A DNA stretch of 8,004 nucleotides. Source: Ignavibacteriales bacterium. Lineage in GTDB: Bacteria > Bacteroidota > Ignavibacteria > T3Sed10-11. The translations under genes and the position numbers were made by a program. Position 1 is the stretch's first letter. Each line of letters opens with the position of its first letter. Under the pieces are notes generated by a model. That model saw only the letters and a list, made by a program, of their open reading frames with translations. It did no database searches and had not been told where the DNA came from. Below are positions 1 through 5,961 of the stretch, one piece after another. The stretch is taken from positions 1 through 8,004 of the forward strand of contig PWJF01000542.1 of the NCBI GenBank assembly GCA_003560935.1, in the 5' to 3' direction.

Positions 1-456
1 CTGAATGATGAGTGCGGATAATACTGCGGCCATTGCGGGAAATCCTATACCGACAAGGAGCGGTGCAGCAATCGCGGCGGGAGTGCCGAACCCCGATGAA
101 CCCTCTATAAGCGCACCGAATAACCAGGTAATGATAATCGCCTGAATGCGCCGGTCGGGTGAAATATTGATAAGTCCCTGCCTGATCGTAGCCAGAGCGC
201 CGCTCTCACGAAGCGTATATAAAAGAAGAATTGCACCGAATACTATAAACAAAATATTCAGTGCGGTTACCACTCCATGAACGGTTGCACCGGCAATTTT
301 ATTGAATTCCGTACCCCAGAGGAAAAATGCAATCAAAACCGTGATTACATATGCAACGGGCATTGCACGACGGGCAGGCCAGCGCAGAATCACCAGAAAT
401 ACCAAAACGGTAAGAACCGGCATAATTGCTAAGAGAAATAAAACACCCAGCCCCAT
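1..456 (-). CDS. lldP: L-lactate / glycolate permease family, N-terminal part (runs off window)
   Basis: This is the first 152 codons of a polytopic inner-membrane carrier; the reading frame is open to base 1, so the gene continues outside the window. Translating the minus strand from the ATG at 456 gives hydrophobic segments at about residues 4-25, 32-48 and 62-80. A glycine- and proline-rich signature follows, [13 protein letters not shown] at residues 118-130, which is characteristic of the lactate permease family (LldP/LctP, GlcA), whose members take up lactate or glycolate with protons and are usually about 550 residues long. The start is supported by GGGAG about eight bases upstream. 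It lies 174 bases beyond the radical SAM gene, with an inverted repeat in the gap, so it may have its own promoter. The family call is firm from the signature; choosing lactate over glycolate is inference, because the rest of the protein is not visible. Confidence 0.88.
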   Translation of the reverse strand, partial: MGLGVLFLLAIMPVLTVLVFLVILRWPARRAMPVAYVITVLIAFFLWGTEFNKIAGATVHGVVTALNILFIVFGAILLLYTLRESGALATIRQGLINISPDRRIQAIIITWLFGALIEGSSGFGTPAAIAAPLLVGIGFPAMAAVLSALIIQ

Positions 457-550
457 GAGGATTACTCCCGAATGATGATTAATTAAATTGATATAAATAA
501 TAAAAACAGCTTTTCAGTTATTTCTACCTCAATATCATAATTACAAATTT

Positions 551-572
551 ACATTATTTCATAAAATAATGT
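551..572. repeat. Perfect 22-base inverted repeat, candidate operator
   Basis: ACATTATTT, a four-base spacer CATA, then AAATAATGT form perfectly matching nine-base arms. The repeat sits in the AT-rich gap between the radical SAM gene and the lactate permease, 95 bases upstream of the permease start. The stem is almost all A and T and is not followed by a T-run on the minus strand, so it is a poor terminator. A dimeric repressor or activator site controlling the permease is the better reading. I do not recognise the motif as a named regulator's box. Confidence 0.45.
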
Positions 573-630
573 TTTATGTATTGCCATATTTCGGGACTGG
601 GGTTCCGGGAGGACTATACCAGCAGGTATG

Positions 631-1347
631 TTATGTCTCTATAGCCGGTAACCTGTAACGTATTGATTGTATATCGCCGGAGAATTGTATTCCGGTATCG
701 TGGAGATGAAAAATTTTTCCTTCCGGATCGATAATAGCGCCATGGACATCATTCGCTGCAGATTCGGTAAGTTTTTCAAGTTTACGAGAACGGATTAATG
801 ACGGTGCACCACGCCATGTTTTTTTTGCAATGAATAGTGGAACTTTATATGTGCGGCTGAATGCATACGCTTCGTCAAGTTTTTGCTGATCGACATCACT
901 GTTGATAACCAGCGAAGCTTTCATGGTAAAATCCTGAATTAATTTAATCGCATTAAGTGCTTCATCGTACGAACAGATGCCGCGAAATGTGTCGTTCTCT
1001 TCGCGGCTAATCCCATCCAGCCGGACGATAATACTATCCACGCCATTTTTCCTGAGTTGTTCCAGCCGCTCTGAAGTCAGATTCAAACCGCACGTTGCAA
1101 TTTCAACATCTACGCCAAGTACTGTCGCATACGATAAAATATCAAACAGGTCTTCACGGAGAAACGGGTCGCCGCCTGCTATGATGAGCTTTCCCTCCTG
1201 TGCCGCAATCGATTCAATAATAACGAGCCATTCCCATAGACGCATCTCTTCGTGCTGATTTGCAACGAGTATGCTTTCATGACAGGGATTGCAATTATAT
1301 TCGCATCTTTGTGTTAATTCGAATAAGAATACCGGTTGCCTTTCCAT
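631..1347 (-). CDS. Short radical SAM protein with a SPASM-like tail lacking cysteines
   Basis: A 238-residue radical SAM enzyme of unknown substrate. The [4Fe-4S]/S-adenosylmethionine motif is CEYNCNPC (C15, C19, C22), the CX3CX2C pattern. GGDP at 58-61 is the SAM-binding GGEP-type motif with Asp in place of Glu, followed by FLREDLFDIL. TCG at 85-87 and RLDG at 109-112 fit later strands of the barrel. Residues 202-228 (GAIIDPEGKIF then GDIQSIR) look like the end of a SPASM/twitch domain, where an 'idpdGkvypC' stretch precedes a 'GNi..sl' stretch, but no cysteine is present there; only C86 and C125 lie outside the motif. The overall shape resembles the NirJ/AhbC/PqqE group with the auxiliary cluster lost. 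The ATG start has AGGA nine bases upstream. It follows pntB by 69 bases with no terminator between, so it is probably co-transcribed. Substrate and pathway cannot be told from the sequence. Confidence 0.85.
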   Translation of the reverse strand: MERQPVFLFELTQRCEYNCNPCHESILVANQHEEMRLWEWLVIIESIAAQEGKLIIAGGDPFLREDLFDILSYATVLGVDVEIATCGLNLTSERLEQLRKNGVDSIIVRLDGISREENDTFRGICSYDEALNAIKLIQDFTMKASLVINSDVDQQKLDEAYAFSRTYKVPLFIAKKTWRGAPSLIRSRKLEKLTESAANDVHGAIIDPEGKIFHLHDTGIQFSGDIQSIRYRLPAIET

Positions 1348-1416
1348 GTGGCATCCTGTTAATTGAAATTTGTTGAGCTTCTTGATTTCTTTCGATTATT
1401 GCGTGAATACTTAAAA

Positions 1417-2796
1417 TTATTTTTCAGAGTCTTTCAGATTTTGGACTATTTTTGTAAGAACATTTTTTGCATCGCCGAACACCATCATGGTTTTATCGGA
1501 ATAAAACAGCTCGTTATCTTCTCCTGCAAATCCGGGAGCCAAACTTCTTTTTACGATCATTACCGATCGTGCATGGTCAACATTGAGTATCGGCATTCCA
1601 TAAAGGACACTCTCTTTTTTACTTCGTGCTGCAGGATTAACGACATCATTCGCACCGATTACTAACGCTATATCTGTTGCTTTGAAATCGTCATTTATAT
1701 CATCCATTTCAACCAATAGATCATACGACACATTCGCTTCTGCAAGTAAGACGTTCATATGTCCGGGCATGCGGCCTGCGACAGGATGAATTGCGTACCG
1801 GACTTTCGCTCCGCGCTTCATTAAGAAAGTAGTCATTTCATGTAAAACACTTTGTGCCTGTGAAACTGCTAAACCGTAACCGGGTACGATAATCACAGAG
1901 CTTGCACTATCAAGCATCGTCACTGCATCCTCGGGTGTGTATCTGGTGACACTTCGTTGTGCAGCAATTTTTTTGAGTTGTTCGGTAGTTGCCCCGACTG
2001 CTGCAAAGAGAACGTTCGGAAGAGATCGGTTCATTGCCTTACACATGAGATCGGTGAGAATAAAGCCGGCAGCACCAACCAATGAACCACCAATTATTAA
2101 CATATTATTTGAGAGTACAAATCCGGTCATTGCCGCTGCAATACCCGAGTATGAATTGAGCAGAGATATGACAACCGGCATATCGGCTCCACCGATGGGC
2201 AAGACACTTGTGATACCGAGAATAGCGGCTATGACCGCTATTATCAACAGAATCCACCATAATGTCGGATTTAATATAAATATCACACCTAAGACAACAA
2301 CTGCAAGAAGCAGAATACCATTAAATATCTTCTGAAGCGGAAAAACTACCGGTGCATCCTGCAAAAGACCTTGTAGTTTAGAGAACGCAATAATGCTGCC
2401 GAAAAAGGTGAGTGTACCGATTAAAACACTGAGAATTAAAGTAATGAGAATATGCAGTCCGGCGACTTCCGGGAGCCAGAAATATTCCGAAAAAGCGACA
2501 AGCGCAGAGGCGCCTCCGCCAAATCCGTTCAGAAGCGCAACCATTTGCGGCATTGCGGTCATCTGAACTCTTTTTTCCATTGTTACACCGATCGTTCCGC
2601 CAACGATTACTCCGAGTATTATATATTGAAACTCGACAATTTGCCTATCAAACAACGTCACGACAACAGCAATAAACATTCCGGTTGCGGCAAGAAAGTT
2701 TCCGCGTCGTGCCGTTCTTGCCGAACTTAAATTTTTCAGACCGAGAATAAATAATGCAGCCGCTACTAAATAAAGTAATTGAGCAATACTATCCAC
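1417..2796 (-). CDS. pntB: NAD(P) transhydrogenase subunit beta (membrane domain plus NADP-binding domain)
   Basis: A 459-residue beta subunit of the proton-translocating transhydrogenase, full length for the family. Residues 1-260 are a series of hydrophobic segments forming part of the proton channel, and about 280-459 form the cytoplasmic domain III that binds NADP(H). In domain III the fingerprint VPGYGLAVSQAQ is at 304-315, HPVAGRMPGHMNVLLAEA at 337-354, GANDVVNPAA at 381-390, and IVKRSLAPGFAGEDN at 414-428, all strongly conserved. At the channel position where Escherichia coli PntB has His91, this protein has Asn90 (MVALLNGFGGG, 85-95), a variant also found in split transhydrogenases. 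The start is GTG, chosen because AGGAG lies five bases upstream. The gene follows pntAB by 58 bases. With the alpha subunits it drives hydride transfer from NADH to NADP+ using the proton gradient. Confidence 0.97.
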   Translation of the reverse strand: MDSIAQLLYLVAAALFILGLKNLSSARTARRGNFLAATGMFIAVVVTLFDRQIVEFQYIILGVIVGGTIGVTMEKRVQMTAMPQMVALLNGFGGGASALVAFSEYFWLPEVAGLHILITLILSVLIGTLTFFGSIIAFSKLQGLLQDAPVVFPLQKIFNGILLLAVVVLGVIFILNPTLWWILLIIAVIAAILGITSVLPIGGADMPVVISLLNSYSGIAAAMTGFVLSNNMLIIGGSLVGAAGFILTDLMCKAMNRSLPNVLFAAVGATTEQLKKIAAQRSVTRYTPEDAVTMLDSASSVIIVPGYGLAVSQAQSVLHEMTTFLMKRGAKVRYAIHPVAGRMPGHMNVLLAEANVSYDLLVEMDDINDDFKATDIALVIGANDVVNPAARSKKESVLYGMPILNVDHARSVMIVKRSLAPGFAGEDNELFYSDKTMMVFGDAKNVLTKIVQNLKDSEK

Positions 2797-2854
2797 AGTT
2801 TCTCCTATTCCGTATTATATAGAACATATCTTATTGTTAATTAAAGAACAATGA

Positions 2855-3169
2855 TTATTTTGTTTTTTCTTCTACACGCTTTGGTTCCTCTTTCTTCTTG
2901 AACATTTCGAGCATGCGGTCTGTAACCATAAAGCCGCCGACAACATTTATCGTCGCAAAACATACAGCGATGGTGGCAAGAACGGTCGCAATGCCGGTGT
3001 GACCCGCACCTGCCGTTGCAAGAGAACCAACGAGCGTTATCCCCGAAATTGCATTTGCACCGGACATCAACGGGGTATGCAACAACGGTGGAACTTTCGA
3101 GATAACTTCAAAACCGATAAATATCGCGAGAATAAAAACATACAATGAAAAAATTAATAATCCTTCCAT
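2855..3169 (-). CDS. pntAB: NAD(P) transhydrogenase subunit alpha-2 (small membrane subunit)
   Basis: A 104-residue integral membrane protein corresponding to the membrane part of the fused alpha subunit in Escherichia coli, here encoded separately as in Rhodospirillum rubrum and Thermus. Three hydrophobic segments lie at about residues 4-21, 38-56 and 58-80. The conserved stretch VPPLLHTPLMSGANAISGI is at 26-44, and His31 in LLHTPLMS is the residue implicated in proton translocation in split transhydrogenases. NVVGGFMVTDRMLEMF at 75-90 is also typical, followed by a charged cytoplasmic tail rich in Lys and Glu. The ATG start has AGGAAG six bases upstream. It lies 34 bases after pntAA and 58 before pntB. 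Confidence 0.96.
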   Translation of the reverse strand: MEGLLIFSLYVFILAIFIGFEVISKVPPLLHTPLMSGANAISGITLVGSLATAGAGHTGIATVLATIAVCFATINVVGGFMVTDRMLEMFKKKEEPKRVEEKTK

Positions 3170-3203
3170 AGATATCTTCCTGATTTATTAGTGATTAAAT
3201 TAT

Positions 3204-4361
3204 TCAGTTTGTTACCTGTACTGTATTCCTAACAATCTCGTTCACTATTTCTCCGTTATGAGTCACACACGATCCTTTTGTTATTTCATCCTCAAAGTCC
3301 AAGGTATAATTATTTTCTTTGTTATAAAGATGTGTGAACAGATTTGTTATGTTTTTCGAATACATCATACTTGCAGGTATGGGAACGGATGCAGGCAGAT
3401 TTAACTCTCCGATTATCGTCACACCATGTTTTTCAATAGTGCTGCCCGCTTTTGTAAGCTCACAGTTTCCGCCTTGTTCGGCAGCTAAATCAACGATAAC
3501 AGAACCCGGTTTTAACTCTTTTACCATCTCTTCGGTAATCAATATAGGAGGACGTTTGCCAAAAACCTGCGCGGTCGTAATAACGATGTCAATCTTCGGA
3601 AACCGAGCACCGATGACTTCCCTTTCTTTTCTTAAAAATTCTTCCGATTGTTCTTTTGCATATCCTCCCTCGGTCTCTACATCTTCGGTTATTTCCAATT
3701 CAACGAACGATGCGCCTAAACTTTGCACTTGTTCTTTAACGGCAGCTCGCGGATCGAACGCTTCAACCCGTGCACCGAGGCGTTTTGCCGTTGCGATAGC
3801 TTGAAGTCCCGCAACACCTGCTCCGAGAACAAACACAGTGCTCGGGGGTAATGTACCGGCGGCAGTCATCATTAACGGAAAAACCTTGGAAAGTTTTTCT
3901 GCCGCCAAAATAACTGCCCGAATCCCTGCAAGTGTTGCCATTGAACTCAAGGCATCCATATTCTGTGCCCGGGTAATACGAGGAATAAGTTCCATAGAGA
4001 AGCTGGTAATCTGTCGCTTCGAAAAGATCTCTACAATATCGGGATTTGAAAAAGGGTCAATGAAGCCGATATAGATCGAACCCTCATTCAGTAATTCTGC
4101 CTCCTGTTTTTTAAGAGATGGATGAATTTGCGGCGGTTGCACTTTAAATAATACATCTACGCTTTTATATAATTGTGCAACATCTTTTACTAATTTCGCA
4201 CCGGACTTTTCAAACTGGCTGTCCTTGAGATAAGACTTTTCGCCGGCGCCCGTTTCTATAAAAACCTCGTGCCCCTGATCTACTAATGTACCAACAGAAT
4301 TTGGGCTAAGAGCAACACGAGTTTCACCTTTGGATATTTCTTTTGGAATACCGATCTTCAA
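3204..4361 (-). CDS. pntAA: NAD(P) transhydrogenase subunit alpha-1 (NAD-binding), TTG start
   Basis: The soluble NAD(H)-binding domain I of the split transhydrogenase, about 385 residues, cytoplasmic and docked on PntB. It begins with KIGIPKE and ETRVALSP as usual for the alanine dehydrogenase/PntA fold. RITRAQNMD (residues 128-136 from this start) is the RQD loop that contacts domain III, and VLGAGVAGLQA (about 178-188) is the Rossmann nucleotide loop, followed by AKRLGARVEAFDPR. VDLAAEQGGNCE and IGELNLP near the C-terminus are also family-conserved. An upstream in-frame TTG at 4373 would add four residues, but the GGAGG ribosome site (4367-4371) lies inside those codons. I therefore place the start at the TTG at 4361, which gives the MKIGIPKE start usual for the family. 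It is the second gene of the operon, 70 bases after the ferredoxin by this start, and 34 bases before pntAB. Confidence 0.95.
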   Translation of the reverse strand: MKIGIPKEISKGETRVALSPNSVGTLVDQGHEVFIETGAGEKSYLKDSQFEKSGAKLVKDVAQLYKSVDVLFKVQPPQIHPSLKKQEAELLNEGSIYIGFIDPFSNPDIVEIFSKRQITSFSMELIPRITRAQNMDALSSMATLAGIRAVILAAEKLSKVFPLMMTAAGTLPPSTVFVLGAGVAGLQAIATAKRLGARVEAFDPRAAVKEQVQSLGASFVELEITEDVETEGGYAKEQSEEFLRKEREVIGARFPKIDIVITTAQVFGKRPPILITEEMVKELKPGSVIVDLAAEQGGNCELTKAGSTIEKHGVTIIGELNLPASVPIPASMMYSKNITNLFTHLYNKENNYTLDFEDEITKGSCVTHNGEIVNEIVRNTVQVTN

Positions 4362-4366
4362 GACTT

Positions 4367-4371
4367 CCTCC
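4367..4371 (-). promoter_or_regulatory. Ribosome binding site deciding the pntAA start
   Basis: Minus-strand GGAGG, followed by AAGTC and then TTG at 4361. The five-base spacing is ideal for that TTG. The same site would fall immediately after, not before, the alternative TTG at 4373, so the longer reading is unlikely. Confidence 0.75.
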
Positions 4372-4431
4372 AATTAATTATGATTTAACTACTTTGTTTT
4401 TAAGATAAATGTGTCGTTTTTCGTTAATACC

Positions 4432-4692
4432 TCAGTTCCACGTATCAAAAAATGTTTGGTCTCCGTCACTCTTAATTGCATCCATGGTGCAGAGTTCCAT
4501 AGCTTCCTGCATAAGTTCTTCTTCATCGGGATTTAACGGCTGCCGTTGTATATAGTAATATTTTCCATCTTCAACATAATCAAAGAATCGGCCTGCAATT
4601 GAAAGACACAGACCACAGCCATTGCAATGATCAATTACATAATATTTACCGGGTGCATTTTCTGCGAGACGCGCTTTTACTAAATATGTCAT
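4432..4692 (-). CDS. Small single-cluster ferredoxin
   Basis: An 86-residue soluble electron carrier. The cluster motif is CNGCGLC (C23, C26, C29), and the fourth cysteine is C68 in ELCTMDAI. This is the pattern of a monocluster [4Fe-4S] ferredoxin of the Fer4_13/Fer4_15 type, with the usual hydrophobic F-F/Y residues after the cluster loop (GRFFDYV, 34-40). Two points differ from the common form. The second-cluster cysteine is absent, as expected for monocluster members, and the residue after C68 is Thr rather than the usual Pro. Acidic residues (D55 to E63, DEEEL) give the negative surface typical of ferredoxins. The ATG start has a strong GGGAGG six bases upstream. It is the first gene after the promoter region and lies upstream of pntAA with no terminator between, so it is probably co-transcribed with the transhydrogenase. 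Its redox partner is unknown. Confidence 0.9.
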   Translation of the reverse strand: MTYLVKARLAENAPGKYYVIDHCNGCGLCLSIAGRFFDYVEDGKYYYIQRQPLNPDEEELMQEAMELCTMDAIKSDGDQTFFDTWN

Positions 4693-4747
4693 AATACCCT
4701 CCCGGGGTTATCCAGCTTGAGAATAATAGTTGAAATATTTACACCGT

Positions 4748-4781
4748 ATTATAATAATCAATTATTGTGCCAGTCTGTCAT
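4748..4781 (-). promoter_or_regulatory. Candidate promoter of the ferredoxin-pnt operon
   Basis: The minus strand carries a perfect TATAAT (4753-4748) about 55 bases before the ferredoxin start. The best -35-like element, ATGACA (4781-4776), is 22 bases from TATAAT but 19 from an overlapping TATTAT, so the spacing is imperfect. The same stretch also contains CTGGCAC, five bases, then TTGAT (4773-4757), which matches a sigma-54 -24 element exactly and the -12 element TTGCW except for one base. The placement downstream of the cytochrome terminator and before the first gene supports a promoter here; which sigma factor uses it is not settled. Confidence 0.4.
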
Positions 4782-4871
4782 AATGTATTTGATAGTATAA
4801 TCGCATATTTATAGAATATTTTACTTTTTTTTGGAACTATTGCGATAAATAACTTTCATTTTTGGGAAGTG

Positions 4872-4923
4872 AAAATAAACAAAACCGGCCGGACTCCGAT
4901 TTTCGGTTTTCCGACCGGATTTT
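4872..4923 (-). terminator. Rho-independent terminator of the cytochrome operon
   Basis: Downstream of the 7-heme cytochrome stop, the minus-strand RNA forms CCGGUCGG (4918-4911) paired with CCGGCCGG (4892-4885), eight pairs including one G-U. The loop holds a smaller CCGA/UCGG hairpin. The 3' arm is followed by TTTTGTTTATTTT, an interrupted T-tract, and the 5' arm is preceded by AAAAT. On the plus strand the G-U would be a C-A mismatch, so the structure favours minus-strand termination, in keeping with the gene direction. Confidence 0.82.
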
Positions 4924-4958
4924 GTTGTAATATTCAACACCGAGGTAAAATGGTTTGC

Positions 4959-5921
4959 TTACCAATCGGTACGTTTTGAACCGGTTATATATATATTCCC
5001 GTCTATATGAAGGTCTTTTTGTTCAATCACATACGAACCATCCTGTAAACGTCTCGCAATCGGTTGGCCCGACTCCTGCCAGTGGCAGACCTGACAGTTA
5101 AATTGACCCGGGATATGAATAAGTTCTCCATCTTCATCGATGCCTGTCGGAAGCGGGTTACCTGTTTCGGGATCGCCGTGGCATGTTCCGCAATCTGCTT
5201 GTGTTCCATCAACCTTTGTCCAGACCGGAAGAAAATTATTTCCGCTTTTAAAGTTACCATGACAGTAGGTATTCTCGCATGTAGGAGCGGTGGCATGAGG
5301 ATTATATTTCGGCGGCGTACCATCTTCACTCATATCGATTTGCTGAGTTTCAAGCGATGCCAGATCACCGAATACAATTTTATCCGGTCCGGTAGGAGTT
5401 AGATGATCCTCATCAACCACGAATGATATATCGTGACATTCACCGCATCGAATTCCTGCAGACATAATATCACCGCGAAGATGAACATGGTGTGCCCCGA
5501 CACCGACCGCTGTCGTCGAGGTATTCCTTGATAGATCTCTAGGCGGTGCAAATGAAGCGAAATCATCGGCTGCAGCCCGGAAATCACCGTGACAGGTATT
5601 ACAATCTTCAACCGTTTTTGCTCGCCCCTGAAAATCAACATGACATCCCGCGGTTGCACAGCTTACACCTGATATGCCGCCGGGAAATGCCGGTGCGGGA
5701 CCGTGACAATCCTGACATCCATCCCAGTCCCATTTGTTTTCTCGAATAATATTTCCGTGAAAGTTATCTGCTTCGACGTCTTCAAAACCTTTTTCATGAA
5801 CTTTAAGTTTGGCAACGGTCGGGATACGAAAGTCGTCACTAACCTCTGAACAGCCTGCGATTAAAAGTAGACTGCTTAGTACACATAGCCATAATGAATA
5901 ATACTTACCTGTTGTTTTCAT
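4959..5921 (-). CDS. 7-heme c-type cytochrome lipoprotein (mixed CX4CH / CX2CH)
   Basis: A 320-residue exported multiheme cytochrome. The N-terminus has a short basic region, a hydrophobic stretch (about 9-22) and the lipobox LIAGC with C24; Ser25 at the +2 position predicts outer-membrane sorting. Seven heme sites follow: CQDCH 69-73, CATAGCH 88-94, CNTCH 107-111, CGECH 159-163, CENTYCH 215-221, CGTCH 244-248 and CQVCH 276-280. Two of these are CX4CH, each followed by a CX2CH, the signature of the Geobacter-type CX4CH/CX2CH cytochrome repeat (TIGR01904-like). All 14 heme cysteines are accounted for, and nine further histidines are available as distal ligands. It is the last gene before the terminator, 40 bases after the 12-heme cytochrome, and its ATG start has a weak GTGAG-type ribosome site. 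Its likely role is electron transfer at the outer membrane, with the surface it faces unknown. Exact substrate is unknown. Confidence 0.9.
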   Translation of the reverse strand: MKTTGKYYSLWLCVLSSLLLIAGCSEVSDDFRIPTVAKLKVHEKGFEDVEADNFHGNIIRENKWDWDGCQDCHGPAPAFPGGISGVSCATAGCHVDFQGRAKTVEDCNTCHGDFRAAADDFASFAPPRDLSRNTSTTAVGVGAHHVHLRGDIMSAGIRCGECHDISFVVDEDHLTPTGPDKIVFGDLASLETQQIDMSEDGTPPKYNPHATAPTCENTYCHGNFKSGNNFLPVWTKVDGTQADCGTCHGDPETGNPLPTGIDEDGELIHIPGQFNCQVCHWQESGQPIARRLQDGSYVIEQKDLHIDGNIYITGSKRTDW

Positions 5922-5961
5922 ACGCGTATTCTCACTTTAGATAGTGCAAATTTAAATCGTC

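Noticed and set aside
616..629. ATACC-AGCA-GGTAT hairpin after the radical SAM stop as a terminator
   Set aside because: The stem is only five pairs and no T-run follows on the minus strand.
5064..5402. Plus-strand open frame opposite the 7-heme cytochrome
   Set aside because: It is antisense to a gene with seven heme motifs and a lipobox, and its product has no recognisable domain. Similar plus-strand frames at 977-1258, 1363-1665, 1937-2335, 3334-3804, 5965-6294 and 6487-6777 are shadows for the same reason.
5920..5929. Ten-base palindrome ATACGCGTAT over the start codon of the 7-heme cytochrome gene
   Set aside because: A perfect 10-base palindrome is expected by chance every few kilobases; it has no second copy in the window and no clear role.
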